From contig LR746264.1 of assembly GCA_902729315.2 (NCBI GenBank), positions 746,501 through 810,500 of the forward strand: DNA of 64,000 nucleotides. The letters are read 5' to 3'. The stretch is from Spirodela intermedia. Taxonomy: Eukaryota > Streptophyta > Magnoliopsida > Alismatales > Araceae. Both the position numbers and the translations under genes were made by a program. Positions 47,772 through 64,000 of the stretch are shown piece by piece. The notes below the pieces were generated by a model. That model was not told the DNA's origin and made no database searches. It was given only the letters and a program-made list of their open reading frames with translations. The stretch's first letter is position 1; the number at the start of each line of letters is the position of its first letter.

Positions 47772-50441
47772 TCACAAACCTTCTTGAAGTCTTAAAAGTT
47801 TCTTCATTGTTTCTTGGATGGCCACTGTGTCCGAGTGCTCACAGCCATAAATTACCTCTTTGATGTTGAGCGCTGACCTGAAAAGGCGTTCTGCAGTGTC
47901 ATAACAGCCGCCACTGAGCATCATCTCAGCCCTTGTTTCAAGGATGGTCGCACGTAACAGAGAAAATTCCTTGTAGCTGCACTGATCAAACTGAAATGCT
48001 GAACGATTTTTGTATGGGATCCCAAATAATTGTTTCTCATGAACATTATTCTCCTGCAACGTGTACGAAATTTCCGAGTTCTTCAGCAATTCCTCACACG
48101 CAAACAGAAGCTCAGAGGCAGCTTCACACCGACGAAAGCTTTTGAATGTGTCCAGGGCTAGAGGAAGAACAAATTTACTGATGAACGCTAGCAACTCTGA
48201 AACCCTCAGTCTGACGATCGGCGGACTGGTACCCAATCTGAACAATAGGAAGGATGCTGCCCATACGTGCTCTGGGTGAAGATGTGGAGAACCCTTGTGA
48301 AAAATTGCACGAACCATTGCATTAGCAACCCAAAATTTTCCTCTTTTCCTGGCGTATTCCTTGATAATGTCATGAAAATGAATGCAGCCTATTTTGGCGC
48401 TGCACTTTGCTATTCTAAGCCTCACTAATCTACTCGATGCTTCGACTCCTGGTTTCTTGGAGTGTGATATCTTGTGCATGCATGCGACCATATGTCGAAA
48501 CTTCTTCAAAAATTGCACACAATGATTGTCTTGAATGATCTCAGAAGCAGCCGTAAATAGTAGATTGACCGGAATTGGTGAGGGAGCAAACCAACCACAT
48601 GCAAGTACCATCCTCGATGCGAAATTCTGATGATTATCAGCAAGATCAAAAACTAGAGAGCAGATACTTAAAAGCTGGACGATTGAAGGGTATTTCTTGA
48701 GCACCGACTGCTCCCCATCATTCCATGTAAGATCTTCGTGGGGCATTCTCTCAATTGCACTGAGAAGTTTTCTTGGGCTGATGGGAACTTCGGATAATAA
48801 TGCACCAAAGATTGCAAGTCCCAGTGGCAATCTACCAAGTTTTTCTTCAGCAACGTCAAGAGCATGAGAGTCCTCTGGAGGAAGGTCCCCAGAATGTCCC
48901 TTGATCAGCGCAATTGCTTCTGAATGAGATAAAAACGAGATCTTGAGGGGTTTGAGGTTCATCACCGAAGACATCTGAGTGGAGATGAGGACATGAGTTT
49001 GCCCACCAAGACAAGGAAGAATCTCCATTACATTCCTTCCATCCCACCAGTCTTTGCCACTTTCTAAGTTGTCAATCACAAGGAGGAAGGGGATATCTCT
49101 CATGAGCTCCTTGCGCACCCTTCTGATTGTTTGCCCTTCAACCTCCTTAAAACTAATCGGGCCATTACTCTTGAGAAAAGTTTCCTTCTCACTGCTCAGA
49201 TTGACACCCAGAGCTGGAAGTAGATTCAGATAGTTCATACGGATGTATCTTGCTTCACCACCGAGCCAAAGCACCATCTTGTACCTCTGAGAGAACCTGT
49301 ATGCGAATTCCAAGAGAAGTTCAGTCTTGCCAATGCCCGACTCACCGCAGACACAAGCAATGCCCTTCCCATACAGGTCCCTCGCAGAAAATCCACTTCC
49401 TGTGTGACAACTTTTTTTCACATGCATGCCGAGCCCGTCTCGCCTCTCCTCAACCCAACAGCGTTCCCTTCTGATCTCTCTTTGAGATTCCTGATACTTT
49501 CCTTTGTGATCCAGCTCCATGCTAGCACCATTACTGGTCGTCAAACCTCTTCCAAACCTTGTAACTCCAACGTTCAGACAATCTTCCTCTTCTTCTTCTG
49601 TATGGCCAAACAAAATCAGCTCAAGCTGATGAAGCTCCTGGTTTCTACCGACAAAATGGTGGTTTCGGGGAAATGGATACTCCATGATTGCTGCCGATTC
49701 CTTCAACCTCGACACTTTCTCCACGATGCCCTTCCTTCCCAATCTTCTCCCTACAAGAACAACGGAACCCAATATGCAATCCCTGAAGTTACTTTCGCAA
49801 GTCTCCAGCTTGCAGTCCAGACAAGAGAGCTTATTCACAGCGTGCCTCCATTCCTTCTCTAATCCTCCATATGCCTCCCATAGAAAACCCCCATGCTTCC
49901 TCCACAATTCCCCCTTCTTCTCGGTGATGTCCCTGACCAGGCAATCCTTCTGGCTCAACCCGAAGAAAATAGGCACCAAATTGCTCCTCTCCGAGAACCA
50001 ACTAATCTCTTCCATAGCATAAGAGCTCGAAAAGGTTTCCCTGGTAACGACGAGCACACCGAGAGTCGCCAATCTCATAGCCTCTCTTGCCGTGCTGTAG
50101 GCACATGAATCTCGTCCCCGACTTCTAACAGAGACAAAGCAGTGGATCCCATGGGACTCTAATTCCGCGCGAAGCCAATTCACAAAACGGGGAAGCGATC
50201 TTCTGCTCCCTCCCGCACCTATGTATACTTCACACGCCTTGGCCGCTGCAGATCTATAGCAGGCATGATAACCCCCCAAATAGTTTGAGGAAGATTTCAA
50301 AACCTCGGGATGCAGAGCAGAAGCAGAAGAATCAGCCAAGTTTCTGTGCATGGTTCTGGATGAAGATAGACCCAGCGGATCCACATTGGGGAGACACGAG
50401 GGATCGAGTGGACGGAAACATCCAGCCGAGGCATCATCCAT
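47772..50441 (-). CDS. TIR-NB-ARC-TPR (TNP/XTNX-type) protein
   Basis: An intronless 889-aa protein. After a divergent N-terminus, a TIR-like domain covers about 68-215 (VYIGAGGSRRSLPRF, GIHCFVSV); the SSYAMEEI motif holds a glutamate (E145) at the position of the TIR NADase catalytic residue. The NB-ARC has P-loop GESGIGKT (366-373), kinase-2 FLLVIDN (452-458), a GLPL-like LGRLPLGLA (535-543) and an MHD-like IHFHD (687-691). The C-terminus lacks leucine-rich repeats and ends in a TPR-like helical segment (ETRAEMMLSGGCYDTAERLF). This order fits the conserved XTNX/TNP class (for example At5g56220), which is kept in monocots that have lost TIR-NB-LRR genes. Its role in immunity or cell death is unsettled. 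It converges on the TauE/SafE gene, about 210 bp between stops. Confidence 0.88.
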   Translation of the reverse strand: MDDASAGCFRPLDPSCLPNVDPLGLSSSRTMHRNLADSSASALHPEVLKSSSNYLGGYHACYRSAAAKACEVYIGAGGSRRSLPRFVNWLRAELESHGIHCFVSVRSRGRDSCAYSTAREAMRLATLGVLVVTRETFSSSYAMEEISWFSERSNLVPIFFGLSQKDCLVRDITEKKGELWRKHGGFLWEAYGGLEKEWRHAVNKLSCLDCKLETCESNFRDCILGSVVLVGRRLGRKGIVEKVSRLKESAAIMEYPFPRNHHFVGRNQELHQLELILFGHTEEEEEDCLNVGVTRFGRGLTTSNGASMELDHKGKYQESQREIRRERCWVEERRDGLGMHVKKSCHTGSGFSARDLYGKGIACVCGESGIGKTELLLEFAYRFSQRYKMVLWLGGEARYIRMNYLNLLPALGVNLSSEKETFLKSNGPISFKEVEGQTIRRVRKELMRDIPFLLVIDNLESGKDWWDGRNVMEILPCLGGQTHVLISTQMSSVMNLKPLKISFLSHSEAIALIKGHSGDLPPEDSHALDVAEEKLGRLPLGLAIFGALLSEVPISPRKLLSAIERMPHEDLTWNDGEQSVLKKYPSIVQLLSICSLVFDLADNHQNFASRMVLACGWFAPSPIPVNLLFTAASEIIQDNHCVQFLKKFRHMVACMHKISHSKKPGVEASSRLVRLRIAKCSAKIGCIHFHDIIKEYARKRGKFWVANAMVRAIFHKGSPHLHPEHVWAASFLLFRLGTSPPIVRLRVSELLAFISKFVLPLALDTFKSFRRCEAASELLFACEELLKNSEISYTLQENNVHEKQLFGIPYKNRSAFQFDQCSYKEFSLLRATILETRAEMMLSGGCYDTAERLFRSALNIKEVIYGCEHSDTVAIQETMKKLLRLQEGL

Positions 50442-51976
50442 GGACTTCTACCCGACAGAGAGAACGTTCCGGCGGCGGCGGCTGCAACAGAGGAGGTGCT
50501 AGAAGAAGCCGCGAGTCGGCGACAGAAGGGGGTTCGGGATCGACCTGTCTTCCCCATCTCGGACTTGCCAATTGTGGACATGGAACCTTGGCAACAGTAG
50601 AAATCAGGAGCAAATCTGGCCCTTGCCATTTGCGGGAGAGCGATGAGATCGCCGGAGACAGACGCCTACCTCTCCTGCCGTACGATGAAGCGCGGGAGAC
50701 CGTCTGTCCCAGCACTCAAAATAAAAACCGCGCCTTTTACCACTGTCGCCCCTCGAGCCCGCCTGTTCTTACAACTTTTTTTCTATTATAATAGTTATAC
50801 TAAAAATGTTATTATTCCCTATAATTTACCACTTTAGATTATTATTATTATTATTAGTATTAATATTATATTTTTCGTAGCAGCTACCCACCTGAACGAT
50901 TTTTATGGGCCTCTTAGGCCCATTAATAAAATACCGGCCCATTAATCCGCTGGTCTTCACAACATGGGCCTCTCTTATCTCCTTCTCTCGTTGGGCTCAA
51001 CTTGGGAATCGTGTCCCGGTTGACACCGTAAATGAACGTTTTTATCTCAAATAATCATACTTTATATTATGAAAAATAGTTTTAAATATAATAATTTAAT
51101 AATCATAATAAACGTGTATCTTTCGTCGAAGGTTTGACCTCAAGGGTCAATGAACGAAGGCGATGACACCTGATATCGATCTTTATGGGTACAAGTTGGG
51201 TGGGGTCGGGCCCATTAATAAATACTGGCCCATTAACATCCTGGTTCACAAGATGGGCCCTTCGTATCTCGTTCACTCGTTGAGCCCATCTTGGAAATCG
51301 TGCTTTACCTCAAATAATCATACTTTAATATTATTACACTTTTTTTATAAATATAAATACAGTTATAATCATAATAAACGTGTGCCTTTCGTTGAACGGT
51401 TTGACCTCAACGGTAAAAGGAAGGAGGGTGACGGCATCGTTGGTCGGGGATGAAGCTACTGGTAGTTCTCCTGAGAGCGTGGCCATCGCCATCTCCGCTC
51501 GCTCTCTCCCAAACTGAGGTCCTCCTCGCCAAGTAATCACTCCGAGCGGCCGCGTGTGCTCCGCCGTGGCCGCTGATAGCTCGGTCAAAGGAGAGATTCC
51601 GAATTGCTACCGCCCTTCCGCAGCGGGCCGCCTTTTCTACGGAGAACCCACGACTACCAACCGGAAAGAACCTCGTCGGAGTCTTCCCCGGCTCTGGCTG
51701 CGTCGGAACCCTCGGTCGACTGTGGTGAGTGCAGGGAAGACGCAGATCCTGTCTTTGTCGAGGCATTCAGATAGATCGCCGTCTATCTTTTCAACCTGTC
51801 TCTGTCCGTATATCTATCTTGTTTGTTTGTTTGCTTGTTTCTTCTTCTTTATCCGTCCTTGTTTTCCCTCTCTGTTTGTGCTTCTCATCATTCCTGCGAA
51901 CGTTGTTCATGGTTGCGAAGACGGAAAAACAGGGTGAGGGAATCGAGGAACGAGAGCCCCAGCTCGCCATTGGGAG
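50442..51976. promoter_or_regulatory. Divergent promoter region between TNP and SDHA with duplicated TGGGCC block
   Basis: TGGGCC/GGCCCA elements recur near 50906, 50917, 50937, 50966, 51208, 51226 and 51254. They lie in two diverged tandem copies of one block, about 50905-51170 and 51200-51437. Each copy has CCCATTAATAAA, a second GGCCCATTAA, ATGGGCC, TCAAATAATCATACTTTA and AATAAACGTGT. Site II elements (TGGGCC/T) are known from promoters of nuclear genes for mitochondrial proteins, which suits SDHA. The SDHA leader probably starts after 51600. Confidence 0.65.
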
Positions 51977-59557
<7,581 letters not shown>

Positions 59558-61918
59558 TACTGCCGCCGCTGCATAATCTTCGGTAGAACACCAGAAGATG
59601 ATGACGACTCCGAATAAAAATATGCCCAGATTTTCTTCTCTGTGGCTTTATGCATGCTCAGGGTGTCACTGAATTTATTAATTATTTATTAAAAACCACT
59701 GAAAACTTGATATTCCATCTTAATTTAAATAAATAATCTGATTATACGAATTCTCATTAATAAGTAATAAAACTCCACCCAAATCGCTGACTCGGCCTTG
59801 TAGAAGCTTATTTCTCGCCCCCCGTTTGGGACCCCATTCTGCGTACGGCGGCGTCATCTAGGGCCCGGCGTTGAAGAAGGACATTTGTGGAAATGGAAGT
59901 CGTCAGTCGGTTATTGACGATCTAGAATGTTCTCAAGACGTGGCTTCATCCGCATCGTTGTTTTGTTCCTTAAATTCCCTGCCGAAGCCCTAGCTACTAC
60001 TTGGACTCTCACTTCTGCTTTCGGAAAAGCGGAAGCTTCCACATCTGCTTCTCCAGATCTGTACGATTGTCGTTCTTTTTCCCTCATTTTCTTGCCAGAT
60101 CCGTTGAGGTTCTTCGCTGATCTATCGATTGAGCCCAGTTTCAAAGTCTGTCGGTTATATTTGCATCCTTGTTTCTGTTTTCCGTAGATTCTTTGAGGTT
60201 TGTAGTAGACATCAAGATGGATCTTCTTGGTTTGGTTGATCCGGTCGGCCTGGATGCCTGCTTGGATCGTTTTCTTCCTCTTGTATGTCCATTTGTTTCA
60301 GATCGGTTGCAGATCTCCGAGGACTCCTTGGGTGAGACCCGGAGATGTATGTGTCCGTGATGAGAATGGATGGTCGCTGTGCAGATCTGTCTTTCCCAAG
60401 GGCCGCGGCTATTTTCTCATCTGGTCTGCGGTCATCCCGGACTGTGCCTTTGGTTGATTGGTCGATGGGATCCGTGCGATACAAGGACGCATCGGCATGA
60501 CGCTTCTACGGTGGAACTGTGCCATCGGTTTCCGATTTCAAGTTACAAGTTGATCGGTAATTATGCTCATGTTCTAAGTCAGGGATCATTCTCTGCCGTT
60601 GTTGTGGATGTGTAGATGAAGAGAAGCAGCTGCAGGTGAGGGCATCGGATAGAAGGATCGGATGTATGGCGGCTTTGGATGTCATTGCTTGAAATGTGTC
60701 TGCAGGCCTTTGCTATGTTGGGTGCGCTCGCATAGCAGGTCACGAGAAGACTAATAAAAGTCGCGTTTCTTTGGAGTCGGGGGGAAGATCGCACGGGCAG
60801 CCTTTTACTTTTGCCCGGGTTCTTCCCTCCTTGTGCCCCCTCTCTCCCCTTCTATGCCTACCATCCCGCTGCCGTCTAATATTACCCGCTCCGCAATGAC
60901 CAAAACACTTGCGTCCGCGACTTCGTCATCGCCACCAGCGCGTCGAAACGAGGAAGGTTCTACGTGTTTAAGCGAAACGGCAAAGGTACACAATATTCAT
61001 ATTCCACGACTTCCAATACCAGTTACAAACCACTTAAGAGATCGATATTTCTTTTTTTCAGCACTGCAAGTTAAAGTTATAGACACGAGATCGATATCTC
61101 TCTTCCGATAGCGTTCAAATGTTTTTTTCGTGAAGAACCCGGTATATCTTGGTTCTCGTTTTCAAATTTCAAGAAAATCTTGTTAAACGTTGTTTCTATG
61201 CTCCGATTGGGACTTTTTTTTATTAATTTTTATTCTCGAGCTCACATAGCGTTGATTATAATCCATTTGATGCAAAATTCTGAGCATATATCGCCACAGC
61301 GAAAAATATTTCCGCAGAGATATGAAACCGAGAGCGTCCTCAAGCTGCAACATTACAGTGGTAACCTCTGTCTGTAGTTTCTCTTTCGTTCGTGTTACTG
61401 TTTTTCAATTTTCGAATGAACTCTTCAGCTGGAACATCGTAATGGTTCTGCGTTCTCTAAGGCATTCATAGTTGATGATAGATGCAAGAAACACAATTGT
61501 TATGCCATCAATATGTTTTCTGATGCTCGCTACGCAGAGGTACATATTAATACTTCCCGCAGGGAACTAATATGGTTGCCACAGGCTTGTACGGCCTTTT
61601 GTTACATTCAACGCCCCGCGGGGAACTATCCGCAGCAAACGTTTCTTATTTGTCTTCTGATACATCTTATTTTTGAAACTTCAGATTTATCTCCAAAAAC
61701 GGTGTTATTTAACTGATTATCTCGCAACGCGATAAACTTGTTGTGGGTGTTATATTCTCAGATCATCTGGAGTTGTAAACTAGTGTCGATGTACTCACAT
61801 GGATGATCCATGTCCTCAAGGGGATGAAAACATTAATCACTTGAGCCACAGGTCTCTCGATTTGTCTATACCCCTGCTAATGAAAAGCTACTTGTCAACT
61901 GGGGTTGCGGCACTTGAT
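59558..61918. other. Region without a recognised gene; possible unassigned exons
   Basis: No protein family was recognised. Two stretches look more protein-like than chance. One is 60898-60985, reading RDFVIATSASKRGRFYVFKR before a possible donor, with no ATG upstream in frame. The other is 61429-61716, which follows a CTTCAG acceptor-like site and reads LEHRNGSAFSKAFIVDDRCK, then CYAINMFSDARYAEVHINTS. Frames starting at 59927 and 60212 have no supporting similarity; their T-rich, splice-site-dotted sequence could be an untranslated leader. Confidence 0.3.
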
Positions 61919-61995
61919 GGATCTCTAGCTCAGTTTGGATAGAGCGCTCAATGAGTTATATTGAGAGGCCGGTGGTTCAAATCCACCGAGATCCC
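61919..61995 (+). tRNA. tRNA-like sequence with abnormal anticodon arm
   Basis: It has a perfect 7-bp acceptor stem (GGATCTC/GAGATCC), a D arm GCTC/GAGC, and a perfect T arm GGTGG-TTCAAAT-CCACC. A-box and B-box promoter motifs are good (TAGCTCAGTTTGG; GGTTCAAATCC). The anticodon arm is 19 nt instead of 17: stem CTCAA/TTGAG leaves a 9-nt loop, or a 6-bp stem leaves loop GAGTTAT, which lacks U33. The amino acid therefore cannot be assigned. There is no T-run directly downstream. It may be a tRNA pseudogene, a SINE head, or an organelle-derived copy. Confidence 0.5.
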
Positions 61996-63146
61996 TAAAG
62001 ATGGATTCGATAATCGCTCGTAAAGAATCATTCGAACCGGTGTTCGTCTGATTGCCGCCTCCCCAAGGTTCTCAGCGATAACATTCAGTTTTTATTAAAT
62101 TCAGGATCCAGAATTTGATGCGCTATTCTACCGTTAGGTTTGGTTCTCGTTCTTATCGTGGCTCAACGTATGTTTCTATCTGCTCTCCTGCTCGCTTCAA
62201 CCCCGCTCCCCGTGGCCCGTGGTTCCTTTCGAACCCTGCCACTGCTTACTGAAGAAGGCTACTCTTCATCCACGGAAGCGATGTAGATCCCGCGAGGCAG
62301 CGGGCTAACGGATGCCACTGCTTCCCTGCGAACCGTTGATGTTGATCTGACGTAGCATTTGCTCTAGGTTGTTCCCAAGAATATTTTTAGGACGAAATAA
62401 GTTGGACCTTGGGGTATGTATAAGATGAACGACTTTCCTTCATTCTTATTTTCTTACTATTATTCTCTCTCAAGATGGGTTGCTTAAAATTCTTTGATAT
62501 CCTATTTTCGTTCTCTTAAATGTGATTTTTACTAAAGAATTTTAATGGTTTCGCCCGAGGCTTCGCTTGTGAAATACGATGCGACTGATCAGAAAATTAT
62601 GCCTAGAACTAACTTGAGAGAAATTACTCGTTTTTTTAATATAGTAAAATAATTTTGACATGAAATCCTCTTTGATGATGTCATTTGTTACAGAAGTGGG
62701 ATACTTACTAAGAGGAAGGAAGTGCCTGTTAGTTTGTTGGATATCATTTCTAGTGGATTTTACAATTTCAAAGTGAAATTAATTACTTTAATGTTTGTAG
62801 ATAGTGAGAAAGCATTAACAGGGTGTCAGAAAATTCTCTTGATCGAGACGAGACATTAAATTGTGTTTTTCTGTCCAATGTAGAGATTTACAATGTTTCA
62901 CTTTTATTGATTTCGCCAGTGAGAATCCCCTCATTCCAACTATTTTTCTTTAGAACAATATAGTTGAACTTCACATAATTTTGACTTCTTGCGTTGTACA
63001 GGAGCTCTATACTATCAGATGATACGATAAGTACGGAATGAGAAACTGGGTCCATGGATGATTCCGACGGTTTTTTGCCGATAGGTGGAACAAAGCGTGT
63101 ACTTTTATAGGTAGCTAGAGCGTTCCACAGGGAACAATGGAGAACC
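61996..63146. other. Intergenic region, nothing recognised
   Basis: A short GC-richer patch near 62185-62340 (including CCCGCGAGGCAGCGGGC, a small inverted repeat) is followed by AT-rich DNA. No coding or RNA gene is supported. Confidence 0.35.
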
Positions 63147-63430
63147 CTAAGGAGTAGGTCTTGGACGGCGTGGCGCGGTGGGCTCCGGTGTTGGAGGGGG
63201 CAGCGTGGGAGGGTAGGAGTAGCTGCCGCCATGTTGGGTCTCCTTCAGAGTGTCGGCAGCATGGCCGATGCTCTTGGGGATGGAGCCCCTGAAACCGTTG
63301 TTAGTGACTGTGAGGAAGGCGGTGATGGTGAGGCCAACGATCTTTGGCAGCGGCAAGTTGAAGGGGTTGTTGTCGTTGCAATGATTGCGTCTTTTGCCAT
63401 AATCTCCTCTCGCACCAGCAACTGCTTGAA
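63147..63430 (-). pseudogene. Hypothetical protein fragment
   Basis: A minus-strand open frame, open upstream of the first Met to about 63430, reads YGKRRNHCNDNNPFNLPLPK, then IVGLTITAFLTVTNNGFRGS and IPKSIGHAADTLKETQH, and ends in a Pro-rich tail. The composition looks protein-like, but I do not recognise the family, there is no upstream ATG in a good context, and no partner exon was found. It could be a gene fragment or chance. Confidence 0.2.
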
Positions 63431-63479
63431 GGTGGAGAGATAGTGCGAAGCTAGAGGAAATAACGGCTCCTTCTCACTA

Positions 63480-64000
63480 CTTATTTATGGACAAGTGGCT
63501 GTGGAAGAGGGGGGGTTTATCTTGAAGTAAGAGGCCACTCAAATAGTCATACTATGTGAGTCTTATTTGTCCTAAGTTTTCTCGTTAGGTAGCTAATATA
63601 CTCTTCTTAACTACTGTGGTGACCATTGTTTGGTAATATTTAATTCAGTTTCTTTCTTTCTCTCATCGATATCTATTATTTTCTTCCTTTTCATCATCTG
63701 GGTTAGTAATTATGGTGTTATTTACATAGGGGTTCTACTAATTTGGTATTAGAGCTGCATCTTGGTATTTTCACTCTTTCATTGTTATGCCACTCCATCA
63801 AATAAAATCTATGATAGAAGTCATGAAGAAGGATTTTGATGAACTCTATAATTTATTCAGCTGCATTCTAATCAATTCCCTCTTCACCCAAAGGTTCCTT
63901 TTGACGAAGAACTCTATAATTTATTCAGCTGCATTGTTATGATAGTAGTCAATATTTTGATAATTTCACATCAAAGGTATGACTACACTTATAATTTCCT
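63480..64000 (+). mobile_element. Probable LTR retrotransposon start (primer-binding site), truncated by the window edge
   Basis: TGGTATTAGAGC at 63744-63755 differs at one base from TGGTATCAGAGC, the complement of the initiator tRNA-Met 3' end that primes most plant LTR retrotransposons. AT-rich DNA just upstream would be the 3' part of a 5' LTR, whose left edge I could not place. An ATG frame from 63787 may be the start of gag. A 27-bp direct repeat occurs at 63841-63867 and 63909-63935. Confidence 0.45.

Overview
This is a plant nuclear genome window. Genes are split by GT-AG (and two GC-AG) introns. The proteins are plant-specific or typical of plants: a CrRLK1L kinase, a PERK kinase, an OVATE protein, OEP24, and a TIR-NB-ARC-TPR protein. 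GC-rich exons sit in AT-rich introns and intergenic DNA, and CT/GA microsatellites are unusually abundant. GC-rich coding sequence, and a CSN4 that reads like monocot CSN4 as I remember it, are consistent with a monocot. That placement is an inference and I cannot name the species.

Layout. 1-3.5 kb: AT-rich DNA with a decayed Ty3/gypsy element on the minus strand. 3.7-6.2 kb: single-exon ERULUS/CAP1-type receptor kinase (-). 6.8 kb: tRNA-Thr(AGU) (-). 7.0-12.6 kb: COP9 signalosome subunit 4 (+, 14 exons). 12.9-15.0 kb: OEP24 (-, 3 exons). 17.5-21.1 kb: uncharacterised 995-aa protein (+). 22.1-22.9 kb: OVATE family protein (-). 25.0-25.8 kb: small membrane protein resembling DUF1195 (-). 26.9-29.7 kb: PERK kinase (+, 7 exons). 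31.0-36.9 kb: coatomer gamma (+, 18 exons). 37.8-43.4 kb: U1 snRNP 70K (+, 10 exons). 44.7-47.6 kb: TauE/SafE family transporter (+, 12 exons). 47.8-50.4 kb: TIR-NB-ARC-TPR (TNP) protein (-, single exon). 52.0-59.6 kb: mitochondrial succinate dehydrogenase flavoprotein (+, 16 exons). 59.6-64 kb: no recognised protein gene, one odd tRNA-like sequence, and the start of a probable LTR retrotransposon at the right edge.

The genes are not a functional cluster. They are mostly housekeeping (protein degradation, COPI traffic, splicing, respiration, plastid envelope) mixed with signalling genes, as in an ordinary gene-rich euchromatic segment. Exon boundaries were set by hand from splice signals, frame continuity and recalled family sequences. 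Every multi-exon model closes in frame.

I did not find a convincing undescribed system. The points most worth a second look are: the strong excess of the hexamer GTCAAC/GTTGAC, two GC-AG introns in CSN4, abrupt GC shifts inside genes (mostly toward the 3' end), a duplicated TGGGCC-rich promoter between the TNP gene and SDHA, a promoter-like ACGT-core cluster between two convergent genes, and the aberrant tRNA-like sequence at 61.9 kb.
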